Shown here: positions 45,535 to 56,807 of the stretch, in pieces
Numbering within the stretch: the stretch's first letter is position 1
How the letters are laid out: each line of letters starts with the position of its first letter
Assembly: GCA_011525915.1 (NCBI GenBank)
Contig: WYBM01000048.1
Span: 42,968-106,967, forward strand
Direction of reading: 5' to 3'
Origin: Ardenticatenaceae bacterium
Lineage (GTDB): Bacteria > Chloroflexota > Anaerolineae > Promineifilales > Promineifilaceae
Length of the DNA: 64,000 bases
Made by a program: the position numbers and the translations under genes
Notes under the pieces: model-generated
Told to the model about the DNA's origin: nothing
Database searches by the model: none
What the model saw: the letters and a program-made list of their open reading frames with translations, nothing else

Positions 45535-48429
45535 CTACACCTGCTTTGTCAGGCGCTCTTGAAAGGCAACAAGGGCTGGGTGTTTGGGCCATCCGGCCAA
45601 TGCCAATCCTTCCTGCCACACTTCATGAGCGGCCTCATTTCTTTGTAAGCGTGTGTATAAATCCCCTAGATGTAAAAGAATATAGACCTGATCAAATTTA
45701 TCATTGACCTGGCGCAGAATATCTAAACTTCTTAAACCCAGCGTTAAGGCATGATCATACTCTTGAAGATCTTCATAGATGATACTTAAAGAATAAAGCG
45801 CCAGCCCTTCAAATTTTTTGTCGCCCATGAACTGAAACAGCGCCAGCCCCCGCTCAGCATATGCTTGCGCCAGTGCAAAATTTCCTAACCGGCGCCATAC
45901 CATAGATAACCGGTAAAATGTAGCCGCCATTTCTCCCTTATCTTGTAGCGCTTCAGACAGTTCTAAGGCTTGTTGGCAGTACGTTCGGGCGGCCGCATTT
46001 TCGTGCTGGGCAATGGCTATACCCGCCAACAGTCTCAGCGTGCGCAAGGCGCCGAGCCTGTCCTCCACTCTTTGCTGCATGGACAAGGCCCTATGTGCTA
46101 GCTGTTCGGCATCACCGTAATTGCCTTGATGGTGTAGTATCCTGGCTTGTCTATAGCGGGCAGCGGCTATGCCTGTGGGGTCTTCTTGTTTTTCACGGAT
46201 GTGCAGCACTTCGTCGAGTAATTGTTGTGCCTGGGCAAAGTCGCTCTGTTCAATATAAACCCAGGCCAGTTCATATTTAACGTCGGCCAGCAAGGCCTGA
46301 TCATTGAGGGTGATGGCATGCTCCAGGCTTTTAAGTAGCAAATTTTGGGCCTCTTCGTAATGGTTTTGCTCAATGCAGGAGCGCCCTCTATGAAGCAGAT
46401 ACCGGGCCAATGAGACCATATCATGCAGCGCCAGGGCAGCGTTGCTGGCCCACTGGTAACCAAGGCTCGCCTGCGTAAATCTAGCCCTGGCAAACCAGGC
46501 GTCGTGCAGGACGTTGGCAAACTGCATGACCGTCGGCCATAGTTTATGATCATGGGCAACCTGCATGGCAGACATAAGATTGTCCCATTCAGGTCGCAGG
46601 GCATCATAGTTGTGTTGATGTTGTTGGGCCAGGGTCAGGTAGGTGCGGGCCAGACGGCCGTGGACCTCCTCTTCCTGGCCTGTTTCTGCCAGCTTTTCTC
46701 GTGCAAAGTCAGCTAACAGCGGATGCTGCTTGTAACGTGTGTCACCGTCTTCTTGGGCCAGGGAGAGGGTGGTGAGGGCGAAGATGCTGTCTTCCACTTC
46801 GTACCGGTCTTGGGCGGCCACGTCGGCCAGAACATCGGCCGTAAAGCTGCGGCCGTTAAAGACCCCCATCAAGGCAAACATCTGGCGCAGGTTTGCATCC
46901 AGCGTGGCATAACTGATGCCAAACGAGGCCCGTACCTCCCGATCACTGATCGTCAGTTCAGAAAGGCGCTGCTTTTCGTCCCGCAGCCGGTGGGCGATGT
47001 CTGCCAGTTTGCGCCGCGGGCGTGATTTCAGGCGCTGACCGATGATCTCTACCGCCAGTGGCAGGTGTTGCAGCAAGGTGCAAATAGCGGCGGCGGCTTC
47101 TGGTTCTGCCTCTACCCGTTTTTCACCCAGCAGGTGGGCCAGCAGGCGACGGCCGTTTGCTGGCGACAGCTCGGCCAACAGCCATACCTGCGCGTCGAGC
47201 GCATAAGCCAGGTCTTGATCACGCGTGGTGAGGAGGACACGGCAGGCAGAACCGTTGGGCAGCAGCGGCCGTATACGTGAGATGCTCATGACATTGTCTA
47301 ACACCAGCAAGGCCCGCTTCTCTGCCAGGATGCCGCGAAAGGCGTTGGCCATGCTTTCCAAATCTGTCAGACGAGAGAAATCATAACCGTATGCCTGGGC
47401 CCAGCTTTCCAGCACGGCCGTTGGCTCGCTGGCGGCGACACTGGCCCATAACACGCCATCGACAAAATGTTCCTGAACTGCATGCGCAATTTCTACAGCC
47501 AGGGTAGACTTACCTACCCCCCCCATGCCCACCAGGGCTTGAACCATATTGGCATTGTCTTTTTGTAGTTCGGCCGCAAGGCGCACCAGCATGTTATGAC
47601 GGCCCACAAAGTGGCGAATTTGCGGCGGGGTTTGGAATGGCGGCGGCCCACTAGGCAGTGGCGGCGGGGGTAAGGGCTGTGCTGCATCTGGAGGAATGTC
47701 GCCGCGCCGCAGTTTCCGGTAAAGTGCCTGCGTTTCCCCTTCCGGCTCCAACCCTTCGGCATCTAGCAGATCCCAATACTTTTCATAGTGTGCACACGCC
47801 TCGCTCACCTGCCCTGTCAGGGCCAGCAGCAGCATCATTTCCCGGTGTGCTTCTTCAAAATAGGGTTCCAGCGAGAGAAGACGGGCAATGCCTTCGATGC
47901 CGGCCGTATATTGGCGCTGCTGTTTATAGTGCACGGCCAGAAGGTAGAGCGCGTTTAACGCCAGTTGGCGTAAGCGCTGGCGGTACTTTTGGGCCCAATC
48001 TTCAAAACCCTCAGCATCGCGCAGGGTTTGCCCGGTTAAAAAGTCACTGTGATAAAGGTTTACGGCCGTTTGTAACTGCCGCACCGTAGGGTTTGGTTGG
48101 CGCAAACACGCTTCAAACACATCGACATCCAGCCAATGCTCGCTTTCCCCTTTAAACGCCAGCGAGTAGCGGTGGACGATCAAAAAATCCCCCACGACCC
48201 GATTTAATGTTAATAAAGCGCCACTACCACGCAAATTATTGAGCTTGCGCTGCAATGGCATGCTTTCATCAGACCAGAGGAGTTCGGCCAGATACTCACG
48301 TGCATATTGTTGTTTTGTCACCGCCAGGTAAATAAGCAGTGCCTGCCCTTTCGCAGGCAGGTTATCTATGAGCGTGCCATCCAGTTTGATTTGAGGCGAT
48401 CCCAACAAGGAGATTTCTAAACGGGGCAT
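45535..48429 (-). CDS. AfsR/SARP-like STAND regulator (BTAD, NB-ARC, TPR)
   Basis: 964 aa. Residues 1-95 form an OmpR-type winged helix; 100-250 is the bacterial transcriptional activator domain (BTAD: YHSDFLTGQTL, YFEEAHREMMLLLALTGQVSEA). A Pro-rich linker follows, then an NB-ARC ATPase with P-loop GMGGVGKST near 304, Walker B LLVLDNV and LPLAVEIIG (GLPL-type). TPR repeats fill 600-964. Such proteins sense a ligand through the TPR part and activate transcription. The gene is divergent from a 61-aa gene with 120 bases between starts, the obvious target promoter region. Ligand unknown. Confidence 0.88.
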   Translation of the reverse strand: MPRLEISLLGSPQIKLDGTLIDNLPAKGQALLIYLAVTKQQYAREYLAELLWSDESMPLQRKLNNLRGSGALLTLNRVVGDFLIVHRYSLAFKGESEHWLDVDVFEACLRQPNPTVRQLQTAVNLYHSDFLTGQTLRDAEGFEDWAQKYRQRLRQLALNALYLLAVHYKQQRQYTAGIEGIARLLSLEPYFEEAHREMMLLLALTGQVSEACAHYEKYWDLLDAEGLEPEGETQALYRKLRRGDIPPDAAQPLPPPPLPSGPPPFQTPPQIRHFVGRHNMLVRLAAELQKDNANMVQALVGMGGVGKSTLAVEIAHAVQEHFVDGVLWASVAASEPTAVLESWAQAYGYDFSRLTDLESMANAFRGILAEKRALLVLDNVMSISRIRPLLPNGSACRVLLTTRDQDLAYALDAQVWLLAELSPANGRRLLAHLLGEKRVEAEPEAAAAICTLLQHLPLAVEIIGQRLKSRPRRKLADIAHRLRDEKQRLSELTISDREVRASFGISYATLDANLRQMFALMGVFNGRSFTADVLADVAAQDRYEVEDSIFALTTLSLAQEDGDTRYKQHPLLADFAREKLAETGQEEEVHGRLARTYLTLAQQHQHNYDALRPEWDNLMSAMQVAHDHKLWPTVMQFANVLHDAWFARARFTQASLGYQWASNAALALHDMVSLARYLLHRGRSCIEQNHYEEAQNLLLKSLEHAITLNDQALLADVKYELAWVYIEQSDFAQAQQLLDEVLHIREKQEDPTGIAAARYRQARILHHQGNYGDAEQLAHRALSMQQRVEDRLGALRTLRLLAGIAIAQHENAAARTYCQQALELSEALQDKGEMAATFYRLSMVWRRLGNFALAQAYAERGLALFQFMGDKKFEGLALYSLSIIYEDLQEYDHALTLGLRSLDILRQVNDKFDQVYILLHLGDLYTRLQRNEAAHEVWQEGLALAGWPKHPALVAFQERLTKQV

Positions 48430-48549
48430 GGGGTTCTCACGGCCGAAAAATTTTTCAACGATACATTAGCGTTTGCCAATTAGGATGTGGGCAGCTGCGG
48501 CATTACACGGATTGCCGCCATTATAACAGCTTTGTCTGGAGGTGATGCC

Positions 48550-48735
48550 ATGACTTTTAATACGCCCCCGCCTTACCGAACGTATATTTTGCGATTCTGG
48601 GAAGAACGTAACCCAGACCCCCATAAGGTCAACACCTGGCGCGTTAGTTTGGAGAACACAGAATCCAACGTTCGGCATGTTTTCCACAGCCTAGATGGCC
48701 TGATGCAGTTTCTGCATAAACAGATGAGACCGTAG
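48550..48735 (+). CDS. Small conserved-type protein divergent from the STAND regulator
   Basis: 61 aa (TFNTPPPYRTYILRFWEERN, then PDPHKVNTWRVSLENTES and FHSLDGLMQFLHKQ). ATG 48550 has an unusually strong ribosome-binding site, GGAGGTGAT at 48538-48546. The pattern Y-x-x-R-x-WEER ... WR-x-SLE ... F-x-SL-x-x-L-x-x-FL matches small proteins I associate with Chloroflexota genomes and regulator loci, but no function is known. It may be a target or modulator of the adjacent regulator. Confidence 0.7.
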   Translation: MTFNTPPPYRTYILRFWEERNPDPHKVNTWRVSLENTESNVRHVFHSLDGLMQFLHKQMRP

Positions 48736-48737
48736 TG

Positions 48738-48833
48738 CCAGTGATCAGAAGTCAGTAACCAGTGTTCAGTGGACAGTTACGGGCATTAAACCCTACTGAA
48801 CACTGTCCACTGATAACTGAAAACTGATAGCAG
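48738..48833. repeat. CAGTGATCAGT-type palindromic repeat, copy D
   Basis: A 96-bp imperfect palindrome (CAGTGATCAGAAGTCAG... to ...ATAACTGAAAACTGATAGCAG) with centre GGGCATTAAACCCTACTG. It begins 3 bases after the stop of the 61-aa gene and may also terminate its transcript. Confidence 0.75.
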
Positions 48834-49088
48834 GTTGCCGCCAGATGAACTGACAGAAAAAAAGCATAGAGTAAAAGCCGTACAGTCATGCTGGGTTGAT
48901 GGGGGGTGAATTCATAACCCCCACTATGTATTAAGCAACCCGATTACCTTTGAGACCCTGGCACTTTCACGATTGAATTTCGCAAACATAGCGACATGAA
49001 AGGGAATTTGCAATCAGGAAGTCAGATGGGCTCTAGTCGGTAACAAAAACCCCCGGCGGGTACTCTGTGTCCAACGGGGGTTTTTGTT
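48834..49088 (+). ncRNA. Candidate non-coding RNA ending in a strong terminator
   Basis: No protein frame is convincing here, yet the stretch contains a hairpin at 48901-48922 (GGGGGGTGAATTCATAACCCCC-type, with a palindromic loop), a CTTTCACGATTG...GACATGAAAG pairing near 48963-49002, and a strong terminator at 49042-49088. A terminator with no gene before it suggests a small RNA or a long 3' UTR. No known RNA family (6S, SRP, tmRNA, RNase P) was recognised. Weak call. Confidence 0.3.
49042..49088. terminator. Strong bidirectional intrinsic terminator
   Basis: AACAAAAACCCCCG (49042-49055) and CGGGGGTTTTTGTT (49075-49088) are perfect complements around a 19-base loop, with a T-run on the plus strand and an A-run that serves the minus strand. 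It insulates the thi operon from upstream transcription. Confidence 0.8.
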
Positions 49089-49204
49089 TCAGACCATTAA
49101 GTGCTCTCTTAAAAGAAAGTTTGCAGTTTACTCCGCTCTCTTGCCTGCCCTGTTGGCTGACCATGGGGTCAGCCTTTCCATTGTCGATGTTTTATCGCCG
49201 AGGC

Positions 49205-49322
49205 TTAGGTAACCGGCAACAATCATTCAAAATTAAGGTCGCTTTAGGCGTTGCCGATTCCTTGAGGAAACCGCACAAAACCGTGGCGCTGGATTTGCGA
49301 AAACTTTGTGCGGTTTACCTAT
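49205..49322 (-). repeat. Double-hairpin intergenic element, copy 2
   Basis: A 118-bp element, inverted relative to 5176-5292. On the minus strand it has the same order: TAGGTAAACCGC, AAAGTTTTC, GCGGTTT, AATCGGC, TTGCCG, TTACCTAA. Stems are AAACCGCACAAA with TTTGTGCGGTTT, and AATCGGCAAC with GTTGCCGGTT. It ends 16 bases before the -35 box of the thi promoter. Confidence 0.7.
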
Positions 49323-49337
49323 ATTCACGGGCATCTT

Positions 49338-49366
49338 TTGACGGCCGTAAAAACTCGTTTTATACT
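49338..49366 (+). promoter_or_regulatory. Sigma-70-type promoter of the thi operon
   Basis: TTGACG (49338-49343) and TATACT (49361-49366) with a 17-base spacer. Transcription would start near 49373, about 27 bases before the riboswitch. The -35 box overlaps an ACGGCCGT octamer. Confidence 0.7.
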
Positions 49367-49399
49367 TACGCTGGTTTCGCCCATTAACAACCATAAACA

Positions 49400-49512
49400 A
49401 CCACCCTCTCGGGGTGCCTTGTGCTGAGATGGTCTGGCATTGTGTTACGTCTGACAATGCCGGCTAAACCCGTAGAACCTGATCCGATTAGTATCGGCGG
49501 AGGAAAGAGAGC
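49400..49512 (+). promoter_or_regulatory. TPP riboswitch (THI element)
   Basis: Conserved blocks in order: TCGGGGTGCC (49409-49418), GCTGAGAT (49423-49430), ACCCGTAGAACCTGATCCG (about 49468-49486) and the closing TCGGCGGAGGAA (about 49494-49505). These are the hallmark P2-P4/P5 strings of thiamine pyrophosphate aptamers. The downstream expression platform has a CCCCAACAAAATGTTGGG hairpin and a longer AACCCTGC/GCAGGTT pairing without a T-run, so control is more likely translational, acting on the AAGGAGGTC site of thiC. Confidence 0.93.
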
Positions 49513-49576
49513 CAATCGGTTGTTAACCCTGCTCCCCAACAAAATGTTGGGCCTCCCACCACCAGGGGCAGGTTAA

Positions 49577-51478
<1,902 letters not shown>

Positions 51479-51530
51479 TGTATGGACCTTTGAACATTCA
51501 TGGTGATCTGGGTACGGGGCCGGGGTCTTT

Positions 51531-52556
51531 ATGAAGATCGGCATTGCCGGGGCCGGGCTGGTGGGCCGTGTGCTGGCTTTATGGCTGCACACGGCCGGCT
51601 ATGCTGTGACCCTGTTTGACAGGCATCCGCCTACGGCCGTGGCCAGTTGTGGCTTTACAGCCGCCGGCATGTTGGCACCCTATGCGGAGTTGGAAACAGG
51701 CAGCCAACACATCTTTGAGCTGGGTCTGCGTTCCATAGCGCTTTGGCCGGGTTTGTTGGCGCATCTGGACACGGCCGTGGAGTTCCGCCAGGCTGGCAGT
51801 TTGCTGACGGCGCATCCCCAAGATGCCCCTGCCGTCCGCCGCCTGATCAACCTGATCGACCATAAATTAAAACCGTCGCCCTCCTTTGTACCCTTGACCA
51901 CGACCGACCTGGCTGAACTTGAACCAGGGTTAAAGTTGCGCGGTGAGAGCTACTTTTTGCCCCAAGAAGCGCACATAGACAGTCAGGCTTTTATGCACGG
52001 GGTACAGGCGACCCTGTCTGACACCATTGTCTGGCGTTGGCTGACCCCTGTTCAAGAAACGGCTCCCTACCAGATTAGCCTGGCTGGTGGGCAGAAAGTC
52101 CAATTTGATTGGGTGTTTGACTGCCGTGGGTTGGGCGCCAGGCAACTGCCTCAATTGCGCGGCGTGCGCGGTGAAATCATCTGGTTGCACACGCCGGAAG
52201 TCACCCTGCATCGTCCCCTGCGCCTGATGCACCCCCGTTACCGGCTGTATGTGGTGCCCCGTCCAGCTCATATCTTTTTGGTAGGGGCAACGGAAATTGA
52301 AAGTGAAGATATGTCACCCATTTCGGTGCGCTCAACGTTAGAACTGTTATCGGCTGTGTACAGTGTCCATGCAGCCTTTGGTGAAGCCCGCATGATTAAA
52401 ACCGATACCAACTGCCGTCCGGCCCTGCCTGACAACAACCCTTTACTGACACACGAAAAAGGGCTGACCGAGATCAATGGGCTATTTAGACACGGCTATC
52501 TGTTGGCCCCGGCTTTGGTTGAGCAGGCTGTGAAACACTTGGAGGTAAACCTATGA
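51531..52556 (+). CDS. thiO: ThiO, glycine oxidase (FAD-dependent)
   Basis: 341-aa DAO-family flavoprotein: FAD GxGxxG at residues 5-12 (IAGAGLVGRVLALWL), FTAAGMLAPYAE, and a C-terminal FRHGYLLAPALVE that matches ThiO (GHYRNGILLAP). It oxidises glycine to iminoglycine for thiazole formation, the aerobic alternative to ThiH. Its stop overlaps the thiS start (ATGATGA), so they are translationally coupled. Presence of ThiO instead of ThiH implies oxygen availability. Confidence 0.9.
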   Translation: MKIGIAGAGLVGRVLALWLHTAGYAVTLFDRHPPTAVASCGFTAAGMLAPYAELETGSQHIFELGLRSIALWPGLLAHLDTAVEFRQAGSLLTAHPQDAPAVRRLINLIDHKLKPSPSFVPLTTTDLAELEPGLKLRGESYFLPQEAHIDSQAFMHGVQATLSDTIVWRWLTPVQETAPYQISLAGGQKVQFDWVFDCRGLGARQLPQLRGVRGEIIWLHTPEVTLHRPLRLMHPRYRLYVVPRPAHIFLVGATEIESEDMSPISVRSTLELLSAVYSVHAAFGEARMIKTDTNCRPALPDNNPLLTHEKGLTEINGLFRHGYLLAPALVEQAVKHLEVNL

Positions 52557-52768
52557 TGACAACAACAGAGCTTATATTGAATGGTCAAACCACAACGGTG
52601 ATGCTCCCTTGCACGGTGGCCCAGGCGCTGCAAACCTGGGGATATGATCTTAACAGTAACATTGCGGTGGCAGTAAACAAGATGGTGGTGCCGCGCCAGG
52701 ATTATGCCCAGCATACCTTGCAAACTGATGACTGTGTTGAGGTACTGGCGCCTTTTGCCGGAGGTTAA
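52553..52768 (+). CDS. thiS: ThiS, sulfur-carrier protein
   Basis: 71-aa ubiquitin-fold protein ending in the required Gly-Gly (VLAPFAGG). After adenylation it carries thiocarboxylate sulfur to ThiG. Start overlaps the thiO stop and the thiG start lies one base after its TAA. No thiF adenylyltransferase lies in the operon, so that enzyme is encoded elsewhere. Confidence 0.95.
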   Translation: MMTTTELILNGQTTTVMLPCTVAQALQTWGYDLNSNIAVAVNKMVVPRQDYAQHTLQTDDCVEVLAPFAGG

Positions 52769-52769
52769 T

Positions 52770-53564
52770 ATGAGTTGGCATGTTGGTGGTAAAACGTTAA
52801 AGTCCCGTTTCTTTTTGGGCACGGCCGCTTACCCATCGCCAGACATCATGGCACGTGCCGTCCGGGCGGCAGAAGCAGAAGTGATCACCGTCGCTCTACG
52901 GCGCCAGATGCCCGGCCTGCAAACGCCTAACTACTTTTGGCAGATGATTCGGCAGACAGCATGTATCGTCTTGCCAAACACCGCTGGCTGTCATACGGTA
53001 GATGAAGCGGTGGTCACAGCCCATATGGCCCGCGAACTGTTTGGTACCCATTGGATTAAACTCGAAGTTACCGGTGATGATTATAACCTGCAGCCAGACC
53101 CGTTTGCTTTGGTAGAAGCGGCTAAAATTTTGATAGCTGATGGGTTTGAGGTGTTCCCCTATTGTACCGATGATCTTGTCTTATGTAAACGATTGATGGA
53201 GGTGGGCTGCCGCATTCTCATGCCCTGGGGAGCGCCAATTGGGTCTGGACAAGGGCTGTTAAACCCGTATGCTTTGCGAACATTACGCCAGCGCCTGCCC
53301 CAGGCCACGCTGCTGGTAGATGCAGGTATTGGCTCACCAGCAGACGCCATTCAGGCCATGCAGTTGGGGTACGATGGCGTGCTGTTAAACAGCGCAGTGG
53401 CCCAGGCACATGACCCGGTGAAGATGGCCGCAGCGTTCAAATTGGCGGTCCGGGCCGGCCGGCTGGCCTATGAAGCGGGCATGATGCTGGCCCAGGACAC
53501 GGCCGTGCCCAGCACCCCCGTTGTGGGCACACCGTTTTGGCATCAGGAAGCCGCGCATGAGTAA
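52770..53564 (+). CDS. thiG: ThiG, thiazole synthase
   Basis: 264-aa TIM barrel. ATG 52770 follows GGAGG (52760-52764) and is preferred over the longer frame that runs into thiS. Motifs: [30 protein letters not shown], the Schiff-base Lys in [40 protein letters not shown] and [10 protein letters not shown]. It makes thiazole phosphate from DXP, ThiS-thiocarboxylate and iminoglycine. It overlaps thiDE by 8 bases. Confidence 0.95.
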   Translation: MSWHVGGKTLKSRFFLGTAAYPSPDIMARAVRAAEAEVITVALRRQMPGLQTPNYFWQMIRQTACIVLPNTAGCHTVDEAVVTAHMARELFGTHWIKLEVTGDDYNLQPDPFALVEAAKILIADGFEVFPYCTDDLVLCKRLMEVGCRILMPWGAPIGSGQGLLNPYALRTLRQRLPQATLLVDAGIGSPADAIQAMQLGYDGVLLNSAVAQAHDPVKMAAAFKLAVRAGRLAYEAGMMLAQDTAVPSTPVVGTPFWHQEAAHE

Positions 53565-55014
53565 GCCCATTGTCTGGAGTATTGCCGGCTCTGATTCTGG
53601 CGGCGGCGCCGGGCTGCAAGCGGATGTGCGTACCTTTCACCAGTTGGGGGTGCATGGCTGCTCTGTGGTCACGGCCGTAACGGCGCAAAACTCAAAGGAA
53701 GTGACGGCCGTTTACCCCCTGGCCGCCGCCGCAATCAAACAACAGCTGCACACCCTGGCTGCCGATATGCAACCCCAGGTCATAAAAATTGGGATGATAG
53801 GGTCTGTTTCTGGCGTCCACGCCATTGCTGAATTTTTACAAGACTATCAGGGAATTGTCATTCTGGATCCGGTATTAAAGGCCACAATCGGTGGCACCCT
53901 GACAGCATCAGGGGCGGTTCAGCCTATTGTGAATGAACTGCTGCCATACGTTGATATCCTAACACCTAACCTGCCTGAAGCTGCGATGTTGCTGGGCACG
54001 GCCGTTGACTCTGCGGCGGCGGTGCAAGAGGCAGCATCCCAGCTAAGTGGTTGGGGACCACACATGGTGATCATCAAAGGTGGGCATGGTCAGGGGACGC
54101 TTGTTCAAGATTATGTTTACACAACGGATGGCTCATTCTGGTTGAGCCATTACCGGCTGCCACATCCCCATACACACGGCACCGGCTGTACCTTTGCCGC
54201 CAGCATGGCCGCCGCCGTTGCTTTGGGCCACTCTCCCCAAGATGCCGCCGTGATTGCTAAAATGTTCACCACCCAGGCCATACGGCACGGCTACGCCGCT
54301 GGCAGTGGGTCTGGGCCGGTGTCTCAACACACCTGGCCGGAATCAGAGGCCGATCTGCCCTGGCTGACAGCCACGGCCGCGGCCGGTTACCATCGGCCCC
54401 ATTTCCCAGAGTGCCTCACACCGCCTATGGGGCTTTACCCGGTTGTGGATACGGCCGTGTGGGTGGAGCGGTTACTGGCCCTGGGCGTCACTACCATTCA
54501 GCTGCGCACCAAAACATTAACCGGAGATGCTTTAGAAGCAGAAATTTTGCAGGCGGTTGCCCTGGGTCGCCAGTATCAGGCCCGTGTATTTATCAATGAT
54601 CACTGGCAGCTGGCCATCAAACATGGGGCTTACGGCGTCCACTTAGGCCAGGAAGATTTAAACACGGCCGATGTACTTGCTATTGCCGCCGCCGGGCTGC
54701 GCCTGGGGATCAGCACCCATTGTTATTATGAAGTGGCCCGGGCCCACGCCTTACAGCCAAGTTACATCGCTTGTGGCCCTATCTATGAGACAACCATTAA
54801 ACAAATGCCGTTCAGACCGCAAGGGCTGGAGGCGCTGCGCCGATGGCGGCGCACACTTAGTTATCCCCTGGTGGCCATTGGTGGTATAGATGCCTCACAC
54901 GCTGCGGCCGTAAAAGCCACCGGTGTAGACGCTGTCGCTCTGATTCGGGCCATTGCCCAGGCAGATGATTACCAGGCAGCTACAAAACGCTTGCTGCATA
55001 TCATAAACCCATAG
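53557..55014 (+). CDS. thiDE: ThiD-ThiE fusion: HMP kinase/phosphokinase plus thiamine-phosphate synthase
   Basis: 485 aa from ATG 53557. Residues 1-265 are ThiD ([41 protein letters not shown] with the kinase anion hole). Residues 290-485 are ThiE ([56 protein letters not shown]). One protein phosphorylates HMP-P and joins HMP-PP to thiazole phosphate. The start overlaps thiG by 8 bases. Only 11 bases separate its stop from the convergent gene. This completes a five-gene operon. Confidence 0.93.
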   Translation: MSKPIVWSIAGSDSGGGAGLQADVRTFHQLGVHGCSVVTAVTAQNSKEVTAVYPLAAAAIKQQLHTLAADMQPQVIKIGMIGSVSGVHAIAEFLQDYQGIVILDPVLKATIGGTLTASGAVQPIVNELLPYVDILTPNLPEAAMLLGTAVDSAAAVQEAASQLSGWGPHMVIIKGGHGQGTLVQDYVYTTDGSFWLSHYRLPHPHTHGTGCTFAASMAAAVALGHSPQDAAVIAKMFTTQAIRHGYAAGSGSGPVSQHTWPESEADLPWLTATAAAGYHRPHFPECLTPPMGLYPVVDTAVWVERLLALGVTTIQLRTKTLTGDALEAEILQAVALGRQYQARVFINDHWQLAIKHGAYGVHLGQEDLNTADVLAIAAAGLRLGISTHCYYEVARAHALQPSYIACGPIYETTIKQMPFRPQGLEALRRWRRTLSYPLVAIGGIDASHAAAVKATGVDAVALIRAIAQADDYQAATKRLLHIINP

Positions 55015-55025
55015 CGGTCCCTTGG

Positions 55026-56696
55026 TTATTTTTCTTGCCAGGCCACAAATCGGCCCCACATGGAGGCGTTGTCCATGCCTTTTTGTAAAAAGGCGGCAAT
55101 GTAGTAACGGCCGTTGCTTGCCCGGGCAATATCCCCACCCAAATTCTCGGCATGCACAATGCCTTTGGGGAACAAATTCAGATGCATGTCCTGGTAATAT
55201 TTGTCCAACGGGTACATCTGGTCCCATGCCTGACCATATTGCTCCTGCAGCTTCTGGTTGGCCTCGGCGAATGTTTTAGGGTGGAAGACACGCTGGATGG
55301 TGTTCATGGGGTGTTCCATGGCCACGCAGTCAATGCCCAACCATTTGATATTGCGGGCAATGCACCAGTCGCTAAAGTCCGGTGAGGGGCCGGGATGTTT
55401 GATCATATAGCGGAATTCGTCAGAATCTGGGCTGTTCCAGCCGAATTGGTGCCAGCCTGTCTTGATGATTAGAATATCCCCGTCGCGTAGATCGACACGC
55501 TGCTCAATCATTTGTGGTGTGTAGACGCTGGCATTGCTGACCTGGTCAGCAATGTCTACGATCACACCCGGGCCGTGCCAGTAATCCAGCGGCACCTGCC
55601 CAATGGTGCGGCCGGCCGCCCAAAAATGTTTTTCGCCGTCCATATGGGTGGCCAGGTGGAAGCTGGCGCGGCAGTGGGCATTGTTGCGCCCCAGGCCGAA
55701 GTAGAGGCCGCCTACTCGTTTGGTGTACTTAATGCTCAATGGCTCATAGTTAGCCCATTGTGGCGTCTGCACGCTGAAAGGCAGTGTCATATCCAGCATG
55801 TGCATGTCAGCCATAGCCGCGAAAAAGTCAGAATCGCTCATGCCATCCGGCGCTTTTAAGGCCACCACCCGGCTCCAGGCGGACTCTACTTCCATAAACG
55901 GAATAGGCTGGACCATGATCCAGGCGCGCTGGTTACTTAGTTCGTTAATCTGCCCGCCCAACGCCTCGGCCAACAGCAGCCCGGCTTTAGGCATAGTGAT
56001 GTGGGTCAGTTCGTGATACCATTCCACCGGGTACATCTCGTCCCACGTGGTGCCGTGTGTGGTTTGCAGCTTCGCTTCGGCTTTTTCAAATTCACGGCCG
56101 TGCATGGTACGCACATTGGTGTTCATGGGATGTTCGGCACAGCCGCAGTCTACCCCAATGAGTTTTAGCTTCATGTCCAAGGCCCACTGGAAAAAGTCCG
56201 GCGATGGCCCTGGATGGCGCACATAATAGCCAAACTCCTTATTCTCAATGCCCCCCTGGGCGTTGGGGTTGGGTACGTCTGGCTGATCATAGGCGTATTT
56301 ATGGTAGCCGGTGTTGATGATCAGGATGTCCCCTTCTTTCACCGTTACCCGATCCATAATCATCTGCGGCGTGTACAGGCTGTAATCAGAAACCGTGTCT
56401 GAAATGTCTACCACCACGCCTTCACCGCACAACTGGGTGAGGGGGATATCGGCGATGGCCCTGGCGCCCGAATGGAAAGCGCGCGGCCCCACCAGGTGGG
56501 TACCGGTATTGTTGCTCCACTCAATCAACTGGCCGTTGGCGCCCTGGCCGCCGCCCCAGGCGCCGGTGAGCCGCTTAAAAAAGTGGACTTGCAGGGGCAT
56601 TTCTCCTGGCCAGGGCGGGGTAAAAATACTCAGAGCCTGGGTCAGATCAAACCATTTTGCTTTGCTCAGGGTAGAAATCAGTTTTTCGCGGTTCAT
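55026..56696 (-). CDS. Tandem cyclase-family (kynurenine formamidase-like) hydrolase
   Basis: 556 aa from ATG 56696, with GGAGGAGACT upstream; the longer frame from 56738 is rejected. Two homologous metal-dependent cyclase/hydrolase domains are joined. The family metal motif HxGTHxDxPxH is complete in the second half (H347, H351, D353, H357; HLATHMDGEKH) but degenerate in the first (N63, H67, V69, A73). Both halves share GDILIIxTGxH, FRYMIKHPGPSPDF-type and VDCxxxEHPMNT blocks. It likely hydrolyses an amide or lactone-type substrate through the C-terminal site, with the N-terminal half structural. Convergent with thiDE. Confidence 0.82.
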   Translation of the reverse strand: MNREKLISTLSKAKWFDLTQALSIFTPPWPGEMPLQVHFFKRLTGAWGGGQGANGQLIEWSNNTGTHLVGPRAFHSGARAIADIPLTQLCGEGVVVDISDTVSDYSLYTPQMIMDRVTVKEGDILIINTGYHKYAYDQPDVPNPNAQGGIENKEFGYYVRHPGPSPDFFQWALDMKLKLIGVDCGCAEHPMNTNVRTMHGREFEKAEAKLQTTHGTTWDEMYPVEWYHELTHITMPKAGLLLAEALGGQINELSNQRAWIMVQPIPFMEVESAWSRVVALKAPDGMSDSDFFAAMADMHMLDMTLPFSVQTPQWANYEPLSIKYTKRVGGLYFGLGRNNAHCRASFHLATHMDGEKHFWAAGRTIGQVPLDYWHGPGVIVDIADQVSNASVYTPQMIEQRVDLRDGDILIIKTGWHQFGWNSPDSDEFRYMIKHPGPSPDFSDWCIARNIKWLGIDCVAMEHPMNTIQRVFHPKTFAEANQKLQEQYGQAWDQMYPLDKYYQDMHLNLFPKGIVHAENLGGDIARASNGRYYIAAFLQKGMDNASMWGRFVAWQEK

Positions 56697-56807
56697 AGTC
56701 TCCTCCATTAAATACTTATCAGGCGCTATAGAGGCCATTGTTCATGGCCGTTCCTCTGCCCAAACGTTTGTTTATTGTAGCCTTCCCCCTGTGCTGTGCC
56801 CACCCGT

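Noticed and set aside
48963..49002. CTTTCACG...ATGAAAG segment considered as a CRISPR repeat
   Set aside because: It occurs once only, with no spacer array and no cas genes in the window.
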